Positions 1 through 6,013 of a stretch of 8,668 bases of DNA are shown piece after piece. This stretch comes from an uncultured Eubacteriales bacterium (lineage in GTDB: Bacteria; Bacillota; Clostridia; Oscillospirales; CAG-272): contig URZF01000049.1 of assembly GCA_900552255.1 (NCBI GenBank), positions 1 through 8,668 of the forward strand. Reading direction: 5' to 3'. The first letter of the stretch is position 1, and each line of letters begins with the position of its first letter. Under the pieces are notes generated by a model. The model was not told the origin of the DNA. It made no database searches and saw only the letters and a list, made by a program, of their open reading frames with translations. A program made the position numbers and the translations under genes.

Positions 1-213
1 AGGTATAGAAGTTGTACCTATGATTCTAATTTTGCTTCTTACGACGGTGTTGCAACTGCCTATTATATACATACTTATTCAACAGCAAAAATTAATTCTA
101 TTGAATTCGGTTATGATGGAAAAAAGGCCGGATTAAACGTCAATCTTGCCAATGTAACCAATTCTTTCACGGCGTTCAGTGCTGATACACCCATGAACAA
201 TTACGGTAAATAA
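1..213 (+). CDS. C-terminal fragment of an unrecognised protein (left edge)
   Basis: The frame is open from base 1 to the TAA at 211-213 and gives the last 70 residues of a protein whose start lies outside the window. The fragment is rich in Asn, Tyr, Ser, Thr and Ala and poor in charged residues, as in exported or surface beta-rich proteins; it ends in TPMNNYGK. I recognise no domain. GC content is about 35%, well below the neighbouring genes, and the codons favour A/T at third positions (AAT, TAT, ATT, AAA). This suggests a different origin or a fast-evolving accessory gene. It converges on spoIVA, and both genes appear to stop at the hairpin at 242-268. A short open frame at a window edge could occur by chance, but the clean stop followed 28 bases later by a terminator supports a real gene. 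Confidence 0.55.
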   Translation, partial: RYRSCTYDSNFASYDGVATAYYIHTYSTAKINSIEFGYDGKKAGLNVNLANVTNSFTAFSADTPMNNYGK

Positions 214-241
214 AATTTTCTCGCAATGCTTGTATCATAGA

Positions 242-268
242 AAAAAGAGGAGCTTCGCTCCTCTTTTT
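242..268. terminator. Bidirectional intrinsic terminator between the left-edge gene and spoIVA
   Basis: A perfect 12-bp inverted repeat (arms 242-253 and 257-268, loop TTC) has A-rich and T-rich outer ends. Each strand therefore shows a GC-containing stem followed by a U run. It begins 28 bases after the stop of the plus-strand gene and 3 bases after the spoIVA stop on the minus strand. The placement fits a shared terminator for two convergent genes. Confidence 0.9.
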
Positions 269-271
269 GTT

Positions 272-1750
272 TTACAGGATAATGCAGATAAGGCCGCCGC
301 TGCCCTCGTTGATGATTCTTTGGAGCGTCTCCGACAGCTTCGCGCGCGCGTCGTCCGGCATATGGGAAAGCTTCGTGTGAAGTCCTTCGTTGACCAGCTC
401 ATAAAGCGATTTGCCGAACATATTGGTCTCCCAAATCTTCTGCGGATCGGTCTCGAACTCGCGCAAAAGGAAATTGACCAGCTCCTCGGACTGCTGCTCG
501 GTGCCCACACTCGGGGAAACCTCCGCTTTGATATCCGCCTTGATCATATGGATGCTCGGCGCGGAGGCGCGCAGCTTCACGCCGTAGCCGCCCGACTGCT
601 TGACGATCTGCGGCTCTTCAAGCGTAAGGTCATGCAGATCGGGCATGACGATGCCGTATCCGGTCTCCTCCACTTCGTCGAGCGCCGCCTTGACCTTGTC
701 GTACTGCTTCTTGACGTCGGCAAGCTCGACCAGCTGCTTCATCAGCGCCTCGTCGCCGTCGATGTCGAAGCCGGTCAGCTCCCCGATCAGCTGATAGAAA
801 AGACCGTCCGCAAGCTCCATATGAATCGACGCGCGGCCGCAGCCAAGATCGATCTTATCGATTCTGACGTTCTTTATGTACTCGTTTTCAGCCGCTTTCT
901 CAAAGCATTTCGCGATATCGCCGGTACGGGTGACATTGGCGGCGCACTCGGAAATCGTATCGTACACGGAACGGTGGATCGGATGAGAGTTATCGAGCGC
1001 ATTCATAAAATCCGGAAGATCCACGGAAATCTCCGTCACCGGAAATTCAAGCAGGACGAGTTCAAGGATATGCTTGATATCGTTTTTGTCGAGTTCAAGG
1101 CAGCTTACAAGCGCCACAGGCGCGTTGTACCTCTCTTCAAGAGAGAGCGCGAGCGATACGGCCTCCTCGCTGTCCGGACGTGCGGAATTGAGCACGATGA
1201 CGAACGGCTTGTTGATCGCATGAAGCTCCGCCGCGATGCGCGCTTCGCTGTCCACATAATTTTCACGGGAAAGCTCGCCGAAGCTGCCGTCGCAGGTCAC
1301 AAGCACGCCGATCGTGGAATGATCCGTTATCACCTTCTGCGTGCCGATTTCCGCCGCCTTGTCAAAAGGCATGCTTTCCTCCGACCACGGCGTCATCACC
1401 ATGCGCGGCTTGTCGCCCTCGAAGTTTCCGAGCGCCTCGGGCACGATATAGCCCACACAGTCGATCATCTTCACGGAGAGCGTCGCGCCGCCGTCGAGCG
1501 TCACTTCGACCGCATCGTCCGGGATAAATTTCGGCTCCGTCGTCATCACGGTTTTTCCCGCCGCAGACTGCGGCATTTCATCCTTGGCGCGCTGTCTGTC
1601 GTAATCGTTTTTGATGTTCGGAATCACAAGCGTTTCCATGAATTTCTTAATAAACGTCGATTTTCCCGTTCTGACGGGACCGACAACGCCGATATAGATA
1701 TCGCCGCCGGTACGCGCCGCTATATCGCTGTAAATATTGGTATTGGCCAT
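272..1750 (-). CDS. spoIVA: Stage IV sporulation protein A, spore-coat morphogenetic ATPase
   Basis: SpoIVA is a mother-cell ATPase that polymerises on the forespore surface. It forms the basement layer of the coat, is recruited by SpoVM, and is needed for cortex and coat assembly. The 492-residue product has the same length as the Bacillus subtilis protein and matches it along its whole length from memory. Visible features are the Walker A/P-loop GPVRTGKST (residues 24-32, Lys30), the TTEPKF segment with the sensor threonines (70-71), the Walker B-like IDCVGY (Asp97), a middle region, and the conserved C-terminus ending GSGGLICIIL that serves in membrane and SpoVM-dependent localisation. The start is fixed by the family N-terminus and by a GGAGGGG ribosome binding site just upstream (complement of 1754-1760). 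It stands alone between a hairpin cluster and its own terminator, and a candidate sigma-E promoter lies upstream. No key residue is missing. A 516-codon antisense frame at 230-1780 is a shadow. Confidence 0.98.
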   Translation of the reverse strand: MANTNIYSDIAARTGGDIYIGVVGPVRTGKSTFIKKFMETLVIPNIKNDYDRQRAKDEMPQSAAGKTVMTTEPKFIPDDAVEVTLDGGATLSVKMIDCVGYIVPEALGNFEGDKPRMVMTPWSEESMPFDKAAEIGTQKVITDHSTIGVLVTCDGSFGELSRENYVDSEARIAAELHAINKPFVIVLNSARPDSEEAVSLALSLEERYNAPVALVSCLELDKNDIKHILELVLLEFPVTEISVDLPDFMNALDNSHPIHRSVYDTISECAANVTRTGDIAKCFEKAAENEYIKNVRIDKIDLGCGRASIHMELADGLFYQLIGELTGFDIDGDEALMKQLVELADVKKQYDKVKAALDEVEETGYGIVMPDLHDLTLEEPQIVKQSGGYGVKLRASAPSIHMIKADIKAEVSPSVGTEQQSEELVNFLLREFETDPQKIWETNMFGKSLYELVNEGLHTKLSHMPDDARAKLSETLQRIINEGSGGLICIIL

Positions 1751-1788
1751 ATTCCCCTCCGCATTTGCACAATATTTTGATTGCTATA

Positions 1789-1818
1789 TGCTTATGCGGC
1801 TCGTTCGGGTTTTATGAC
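1789..1818 (-). promoter_or_regulatory. Candidate sigma-E (mother-cell) promoter for spoIVA
   Basis: Read on the minus strand, GTCATAAA (1811-1818) is followed by a 14-bp spacer and CATAAGCA (1789-1796). This resembles the sigma-E pattern of a TCATATT-like -35 and a CATACAAT-like -10 at 14-15 bp spacing, although only the CATA half of the -10 is a clear match. Transcription would begin near 1783, giving a leader of about 33 nt before the spoIVA ATG. spoIVA is sigma-E controlled in B. subtilis, so the placement is sensible. No comparably good sigma-A promoter was seen here. Confidence 0.45.
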
Positions 1819-1894
1819 TAAAAACGGACAGGATTTCCCGTTTTTCCAATCAAATGAAAAAACAGGATTCTCTCTCTGCGGAAAATAGAGAAAA

Positions 1895-1917
1895 GCGGCC
1901 TCACCGGCCGCCTTTTT
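1895..1917. terminator. GC-rich hairpin with U runs on both sides
   Basis: GCGGCC (1895-1900) pairs with GGCCGC (1906-1911) across a five-base loop. On the plus strand CTTTTT follows; on the minus strand TTTTCTCTATTTT follows. It is the last of three hairpins downstream of the pilin-like gene and lies about 75 bases before the candidate spoIVA promoter. It could back up termination of the pilin transcript or stop plus-strand antisense transcription. Confidence 0.6.
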
Positions 1918-1925
1918 CTCACTTA

Positions 1926-1963
1926 TAAAAAGCGGAAAGGCGCTCCGCAACGCGCCTTTCCGC
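1926..1963 (-). terminator. Strong intrinsic terminator, second of the stack
   Basis: A perfect 12-bp stem (1932-1943 with 1952-1963, loop of 8) is followed on the minus strand by CTTTTTATAAG. The plus-strand side has no clean U run, so it points to minus-strand transcripts, namely the pilin-like gene. Confidence 0.8.
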
Positions 1964-2000
1964 CATTTCTTTAGGAGTGCGTGATAAACACGCTTTATGA

Positions 2001-2025
2001 TAAAAAGCGATTTAGAATCGCTTTT
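2001..2025 (-). terminator. First terminator after the pilin-like gene
   Basis: The arms 2003-2012 and 2016-2025 form a 10-bp stem with a three-base loop. On the minus strand the stem ends in GCTTTTTATC. It begins about 10 bases after the TAA of the pilin-like gene, the usual place for an intrinsic terminator. The stem has only three G-C pairs, which may be why stronger hairpins follow. Confidence 0.7.
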
Positions 2026-2035
2026 CATCGCAAAT

Positions 2036-3583
2036 TTAAGATATTACGACTTTATCGTCCTGTCCTCTGCCGACAGCCTCCGCACCGGAAGACGAAGCAT
2101 CCGTGCAGCTTGTAATATTACAGCCGGCAACATAGGATTTAGAATAATCACCGATTACGAAGCCAAAAGCTTTGGTCGTTCCGTAGCTGGTTTCGGGAGC
2201 AGCAAAATTGAGCGTACCCTTGTTGGTGCATCCGGAAATCGTACCGGCTTCCACAGTCTGATTTTTATCAAAATTACGATAGTAACCGACGATACCGCCG
2301 ACGGAAACTCTGTCCTTATGCTCCGCAACGCCGCAACCTGTCGTAATAACGGTTGCTTCATTGATGCAGTTCGTGATCGTACCGGAGGACATCGCGCCGA
2401 CTACGCCGCCGACACGGTGTGCGCCCTTGACCATACCCTTAACCGTAACATTTTCAAGCGTTCCGCCGTCGAGGTAGCCGACAGCGCCACCGAGCTGAAC
2501 TCCATCTGTCACCTCGGAAGTAACCTCATAATTGACTTCAAGCGTGATGTTTTTCAGCGTAGCGCCCTTTCCGAGATATGCGATAAATCCGATTGCAAAT
2601 TTATCCTGATTACCGGTCGAAGAGCAGTTCAGCATGTTCATATCCTTGATGGTAGTCGTTGCCGGAAGCGTAACGCCGGAAACGGTAGCGCCGTTGCCGT
2701 CAATCGTGCCCTTGAACTCACCGTCTGCGCCGATCGATTTCCAAATGGTGGAGCTGACATCGATCTCAGCGTTCTCCGGAAGCGTGATGGTGACGCCGCT
2801 GAAGCTCTCGCCGTCCGCGACAAGTCCTGCAATGGATTTGAGCTGGGATGCCGCTTTGTCCGCATCAAACGTATAAGCGGTCTGTCCTTCTTTGTACCAT
2901 GTATAATCGCCCGCTACGCCATTGCGGTAGTACTGCTGGAGCAGTCCTTCCACTTCCGCCGCAGAAAGCGTCTTTCCCGCCACTTCATCCGCGATCTTCG
3001 CGATATCGTCGTCCGCAAGCTTAAATTCACCGAGCGCCTCCGTCACCGCCGATTTGACATCGGACGTCGTGACAAAAGTGGTATTTCTCAGCGCGCTCTC
3101 CACCGCGCTCGTGATCTGCGACGCCGTTACGCCCGACGGGATCTTGATGCCGGATACCGCACGGTTGACGATGTTCTGAACGTCGCTCGAGGTCAGCTGA
3201 TTGGCCATCGCTCTCTGAATGATCGTCGCGACCTGCTCCTCGGTAAGACCCGTGTTGCCGTTGTTCGCGCTCTCCGCATATTCCTTCAGAGCTGCCTCTA
3301 CTACCTTTTGAACATCATCCTTGGTTGCAGCGTTGACTTCCAAGCCGTCGAATTTGCTTTCAAAATCCTCCCAGCTCAGCCAGTCGGCATTTTCCAGCTT
3401 CTTTGTGATGTCGTCGATCTTCTGATTCTGCTCCGCCTGTTTGGCCTCCTGTTCCTTCGCCGCATCCTTTGCGTCATTCACGACATTGGAGAACACGGCG
3501 ATCATGACGCCGGCGAGAATCGCAATGACGGCGATCACGATGACGAGCTCTACCAGCGTAAAGCCCCTCTTCTTTTCTTTCAT
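2036..3583 (-). CDS. Prepilin-type protein with tandem helical repeats and GLUG-like beta-helix domain
   Basis: Predicted surface protein of 515 residues; its function is unknown. The N-terminus is a textbook type III (prepilin) signal: leader MKEKKRG, cleavage before Phe8, then FTLVELVIVIAVIAILAGV, with Glu12 equal to Glu5 of the mature protein and a hydrophobic helix to about residue 31. A charged coiled-coil-like stretch follows (36-65). Then come seven degenerate helical repeats (87-219) of the form T-x-x-D/Q/E-V/I-x-x-I/V/A-V/I-x-x-A-L. From about 260 the chain resembles GLUG/right-handed beta-helix proteins: GTIDGNGATVSG (292-303), then rungs such as GGAVGYL (365-371), GGVVGAM (392-398) and GGIVGYY (429-435), spaced by T-I/L-x-N/G-C/V turns. 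It contains six cysteines (320, 406, 417, 452, 488, 493) and no C-terminal sorting signal. The ATG at 3581-3583 is preferred because AGGAGG lies 7 bases upstream and it gives an ideal leader; the frame stays open to 3703. At 515 residues it is much longer than ordinary pilins. It has its own promoter and terminators, and no pilus assembly genes are nearby. An adhesin displayed by a type IV pilus or pseudopilus machine is an inference. Confidence 0.88.
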   Translation of the reverse strand: MKEKKRGFTLVELVIVIAVIAILAGVMIAVFSNVVNDAKDAAKEQEAKQAEQNQKIDDITKKLENADWLSWEDFESKFDGLEVNAATKDDVQKVVEAALKEYAESANNGNTGLTEEQVATIIQRAMANQLTSSDVQNIVNRAVSGIKIPSGVTASQITSAVESALRNTTFVTTSDVKSAVTEALGEFKLADDDIAKIADEVAGKTLSAAEVEGLLQQYYRNGVAGDYTWYKEGQTAYTFDADKAASQLKSIAGLVADGESFSGVTITLPENAEIDVSSTIWKSIGADGEFKGTIDGNGATVSGVTLPATTTIKDMNMLNCSSTGNQDKFAIGFIAYLGKGATLKNITLEVNYEVTSEVTDGVQLGGAVGYLDGGTLENVTVKGMVKGAHRVGGVVGAMSSGTITNCINEATVITTGCGVAEHKDRVSVGGIVGYYRNFDKNQTVEAGTISGCTNKGTLNFAAPETSYGTTKAFGFVIGDYSKSYVAGCNITSCTDASSSGAEAVGRGQDDKVVIS

Positions 3584-3648
3584 GGGTTTTCCTCCTATGT
3601 ATAATAATATTGTGTTTTTCCACGGCGGAAGCCCCATCTTTCTACAAC

Positions 3649-3752
3649 AAAAAACGAGGCACCCCGTGAGGGGGCACCCCGTGAGGGGGCGTTTCCCGCG
3701 CACTTATCGTGCGCGTCAAACGCCCCGAATTGCCGAAAGCAATTCCTTGCTG
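3649..3752 (-). promoter_or_regulatory. Highly structured 5' leader of the pilin-like gene, possible attenuator
   Basis: From the expected start near 3752 the transcript first folds into GAATTGC/GCAATTC (3727-3745, loop TTTCG). Next is a long hairpin (3686-3726): a 9-bp outer stem, a two-by-two internal loop and a 7-bp inner stem closed by GATAA. Two tandem CCCC-TCAC-GGGG mini-hairpins follow (3658-3687), then TGCCTCG and six U (3649-3654). The base of the long hairpin shares the C/G run at 3685-3689 with the first mini-hairpin, so the two folds compete. The last mini-hairpin plus U tract looks like a weak intrinsic terminator. Either an attenuator/riboregulator or a short independent RNA with read-through would fit. 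I recognise no known riboswitch consensus; in particular no GEMM (c-di-GMP) motif is evident. Confidence 0.5.
3658..3687. repeat. Two perfect tandem copies of a 15-bp unit
   Basis: The unit GGCACCCCGTGAGGG occurs at 3658-3672 and 3673-3687 without mismatch. Each copy contains CCCC-GTGA-GGGG, a 4-bp stem with a GNRA-type loop on the plus strand and a TCAC loop on the minus strand. It lies in the leader of the pilin-like gene. The unit length is a multiple of three and keeps the upstream frame open, but the start signals place it outside the coding region. Confidence 0.95.
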
Positions 3753-3758
3753 TTTCCC

Positions 3759-3788
3759 ATTATATCACATTCTTCTTCTTTTTGTCAA
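3759..3788 (-). promoter_or_regulatory. Consensus sigma-A promoter of the pilin-like gene
   Basis: On the minus strand TTGACA (3783-3788) is followed by an 18-bp spacer and TATAAT (3759-3764). TGA directly before the -10 makes an extended -10 element (TGnTATAAT). Both hexamers match the consensus exactly; the spacer is one base longer than ideal. Transcription should start near 3752 and yield a leader of about 170 nt. Just upstream, 3789-3860 is AT-rich; I saw no convincing folD terminator there, so folD transcripts may also enter this unit. Confidence 0.88.
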
Positions 3789-3860
3789 TCGCTCCGCTTT
3801 GCTATTTTTGCCTTTTTTCATGCCTTTTTTGATTTTAATCCTGTCGGCAATCCGAAAAAA

Positions 3861-4715
3861 TCATTTCTTTTCATGCGCGAGCCGTGCGGCGGTGACGGTA
3901 TTTCGGAGCAGCATCGTAATGGTCATAGGGCCGACGCCGCCCGGCACCGGCGTAATATACCCGGCAATCTCGGACACCGCGGCATAATCCACGTCTCCGG
4001 TGAGCTTTCCGTCCGGTCTGCGATTCATCCCGACGTCGATTACCACGGCGCCGGGCTTCACCATATCCGCCGTGATAAAATCCGCTTTGCCGATCGCCAC
4101 AACAAGGATATCCGCTCCGCGGCAGACCTCGGCGAGGTTCCGCGTCCGGGAATGACAGATTGTCACCGTCGCATTGGCGTGGAGCAGCAGCATCGCCTGC
4201 GGCTTGCCTACGATATTGCTTCTCCCGACGACGACCGCGCTTTTTCCCTCGATCTCGATTCCGGAGCGCCGCAGAAGCTCCATAACGCCTGCGGGCGTAC
4301 ACGGGAGGAATCGGTAATCGCCGAGCATGATTCTGCCGACGTTGGCCTCGCTGAACGCGTCCACGTCCTTATCCGGAGAGATCGCCGCGATCACGGCGCT
4401 CTCGTCGATATGGCGCGGCAGCGGAAGCTGAACCAAAATCCCGTTGATCTCCGGACGGGCGTTGAGCTCGGCGATCTTCGCAAGCAGCTCCGCCTCGGAC
4501 GTGCTCTCCGGCAGCTCGAGGATCTCGGAATAAATGCCGACCTCGGCGCATGCCCGTCCCTTATTGCGCACGTATATCTTTGAAGCGGGATCCTCCCCTA
4601 CGATAATGACCGCAAGTCCGGGAACGATTCCCTGCTCCGCCAAAGCGTTTACCTCCTCCGCGATTTCCGCCCTTAGCTCGGAGGATATTTTCTTTCCGTC
4701 AATGATCTGTGCCAT
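3861..4715 (-). CDS. folD: Bifunctional methylenetetrahydrofolate dehydrogenase / methenyltetrahydrofolate cyclohydrolase
   Basis: FolD interconverts 5,10-methylene-THF, 5,10-methenyl-THF and 10-formyl-THF with NADP in the cytoplasm, feeding purine synthesis and formyl-Met-tRNA. The 284-residue product has the usual length. Visible signatures are the substrate-site YVRNK with the catalytic lysine (Tyr48, Lys52), GILVQLPLP (92-100, Gln96), PDKDVDAF (114-121, Asp119), the dinucleotide-binding [11 protein letters not shown], the [11 protein letters not shown] segment, and [11 protein letters not shown] near the C-terminus. The segment usually written KDVDGFHP reads KDVDAFSE here, a mild departure outside the catalytic lysine. 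The ATG at 4713-4715 fits the family start [11 protein letters not shown], and AGGAG lies about 10 bases upstream. The first 17 bases overlap the end of lgt, so translation is probably coupled and the gene is the last of the operon from 8580. Confidence 0.97.
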   Translation of the reverse strand: MAQIIDGKKISSELRAEIAEEVNALAEQGIVPGLAVIIVGEDPASKIYVRNKGRACAEVGIYSEILELPESTSEAELLAKIAELNARPEINGILVQLPLPRHIDESAVIAAISPDKDVDAFSEANVGRIMLGDYRFLPCTPAGVMELLRRSGIEIEGKSAVVVGRSNIVGKPQAMLLLHANATVTICHSRTRNLAEVCRGADILVVAIGKADFITADMVKPGAVVIDVGMNRRPDGKLTGDVDYAAVSEIAGYITPVPGGVGPMTITMLLRNTVTAARLAHEKK

Positions 4716-5886
4716 CTTCACTCTTCTCCTCTGCATCCGGTCCGTCCGTTTCAAGAGGGACGTCCGTTTCCGATTTTTCTTCCGGCTCCGGCGCTGCGGG
4801 CGCCGGCATATCACCGGCGCCGGTTCCCGGCCCACCGGATATCTCAGCCGTTCCGCCTTCTCCGGCGTCCGGATCCGACTGCGGTGCTTCCTGCGCATTT
4901 TCCTGCGGCGCCGGGCCGCTCGCATCCGGCTCCGCCGTCTCTTCCGTCGGCTCCGCGCTCTGTGCGGCGTTCTCCGAAGATCCGAGCAGCGCCGGGATAG
5001 TCACGATCTCGCCCATTTCAATAACTCCCGCCGCGGACAGCTTCTTATATCTGCTTCGAAGCAGGAAAGCAAACGGGACAATCACGACGACAAGAACAAA
5101 GGAAAGCAGGGAGGACACCCGAACGCTTCCGAGCATCAGCGAATCCGTGCGCAGAAGCTCGATAAAGGCACGGCCAAGTCCGTACCAAGCGAAATACCAC
5201 ATGGTGACCTCCCCGTGATATTTCCGCTTTTTATAGAACACATTGATGAGAATAAAGCCAACGAGATTCCAAAGCGATTCATATAAAAACGTCGGATGCA
5301 CATAGATCATCTGGTAATTCGTTTCATAGTTGCAAAGCCCCATGCGCCAAGGAAGCGTCGTTTCCGAACCGAACGCCTCTCCGTTGCAGAAATTTCCCCA
5401 TCTCCCGATGATCTGACCGAGCATGACGCCGGGAACAATCATATCGGTAAGCTTGAAAAATCCGATTTTTTTGCGTCTCGACATCAGATAGACCGCAAGT
5501 GCGCCGCCGATGATGCCCCCATAAATCGCAAGTCCGCCGTTCCAAATGGCGACGATATTATAGAGAGTGCCGCCTAAATTCTCCCAAAAAGTACCGCCGG
5601 TCTCCAAAAATCCGCCGAAAAAGATCACGAAATACAGTCTTGCGCCGATCACCGCGGTGATCACAGTCACAAGAGTGATATCGAGAATATCGTCAAAGGA
5701 AATCCACACCTTTCTCGCGCGATACGCAAAATAGCCGAAGCCCGCGAAAATGCCGATGCAGATGATAATGCCGTACCACATGACTGTAACGGGAAAATCG
5801 CCGATGTTGAACGACAGCGCCACGCCGTCGATCGTAAACTCCCCGATCCCAAGTCCCGGAAACGAAATCGTTGATATACGTCCCAT
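4699..5886 (-). CDS. lgt: Prolipoprotein diacylglyceryl transferase with a long acidic C-terminal tail
   Basis: Lgt moves diacylglycerol from phosphatidylglycerol to the lipobox cysteine of prolipoproteins in the cytoplasmic membrane, the first step of lipoprotein maturation. The 395-residue product has several membrane segments and the family motifs: WYG (37-39), the signature [13 protein letters not shown] (161-173, with Arg162, Asn165, Asn168 and Glu170), HPTFLYES (197-204) and [14 protein letters not shown] (235-248, with Arg239 and Glu243). The loop usually written HGG reads YGG (122-124). The enzyme core ends near residue 282. The remaining 110 or so residues form a low-complexity tail rich in Glu, Asp, Pro, Ala, Ser and Gly; with the family topology it would lie in the cytoplasm. 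Typical Lgt proteins have about 260-290 residues. The ATG at 5884-5886 is chosen for its AAAGGAG site five bases upstream; a TTG five codons earlier lacks one. The stop lies inside folD. Confidence 0.95.
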   Translation of the reverse strand: MGRISTISFPGLGIGEFTIDGVALSFNIGDFPVTVMWYGIIICIGIFAGFGYFAYRARKVWISFDDILDITLVTVITAVIGARLYFVIFFGGFLETGGTFWENLGGTLYNIVAIWNGGLAIYGGIIGGALAVYLMSRRKKIGFFKLTDMIVPGVMLGQIIGRWGNFCNGEAFGSETTLPWRMGLCNYETNYQMIYVHPTFLYESLWNLVGFILINVFYKKRKYHGEVTMWYFAWYGLGRAFIELLRTDSLMLGSVRVSSLLSFVLVVVIVPFAFLLRSRYKKLSAAGVIEMGEIVTIPALLGSSENAAQSAEPTEETAEPDASGPAPQENAQEAPQSDPDAGEGGTAEISGGPGTGAGDMPAPAAPEPEEKSETDVPLETDGPDAEEKSEDGTDH

Positions 5887-5975
5887 GCTTTCTCCTTTCA
5901 ATCATAGCCTTCCAAAGTCTCGAAGCCCGCCGCTGTATGCGTCACGTCGGAGAAGACCCCGAAATAGGATCATCA

Positions 5976-5994
5976 GGACGGCAAAGCGCCGTCC
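5976..5994 (-). other. Hairpin in the gap between the M16 pair and lgt
   Basis: GGACGGC and GCCGTCC form a 7-bp stem with a five-base loop in the 127-bp gap (5887-6013). No U run follows on the minus strand, so it is not a standard terminator. It could be an RNA-processing or stabilising structure that sets lgt-folD expression apart from the peptidase genes. I saw no convincing promoter in the gap. Confidence 0.4.
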
Positions 5995-6013
5995 CCGCCG
6001 GCTTCTGTCCATT

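Noticed and set aside
230..1780. 516-codon plus-strand open frame covering all of spoIVA
   Set aside because: It is antisense to a certain, full-length spoIVA, has no ribosome binding site at its start, runs through the terminator at 242-268 and encodes no recognisable domain. It results from the codon bias of spoIVA.
1792..2028. 78-codon minus-strand open frame between the pilin-like gene and spoIVA
   Set aside because: It runs through three terminator hairpins and overlaps the candidate spoIVA promoter, has no ribosome binding site, and has a composition like translated hairpins.
1997..3604. 535-codon plus-strand open frame opposite the pilin-like gene
   Set aside because: The minus-strand gene has a promoter, Shine-Dalgarno site, prepilin signal and terminators. 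The plus frame starts in a terminator and has an Arg/His/Asp-rich shadow composition.
3584..3703. In-frame N-terminal extension of the pilin-like gene (GTG start at 3703 or ATG at 3637), including a PLTGC-PLTGC repeat
   Set aside because: No ribosome binding site precedes either start, and the segment is the hairpin-rich leader. AGGAGG and the ideal prepilin leader both select the ATG at 3583.
3649..3752. Known riboswitch (for example c-di-GMP GEMM) in the pilin leader
   Set aside because: I could not find the conserved GEMM core or other familiar aptamer signatures. The leader is described only as structured.
3789..3860. Intrinsic terminator directly after folD
   Set aside because: Only a 4-bp TCGG/CCGA stem is visible, and no U run follows it on the minus strand; the A/T tracts are not arranged as a terminator.
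5902..5910. TATGAT just upstream of lgt as a promoter -10
   Set aside because: No acceptable -35 lies 16-18 bases upstream, and the start site would fall on the ribosome binding site.
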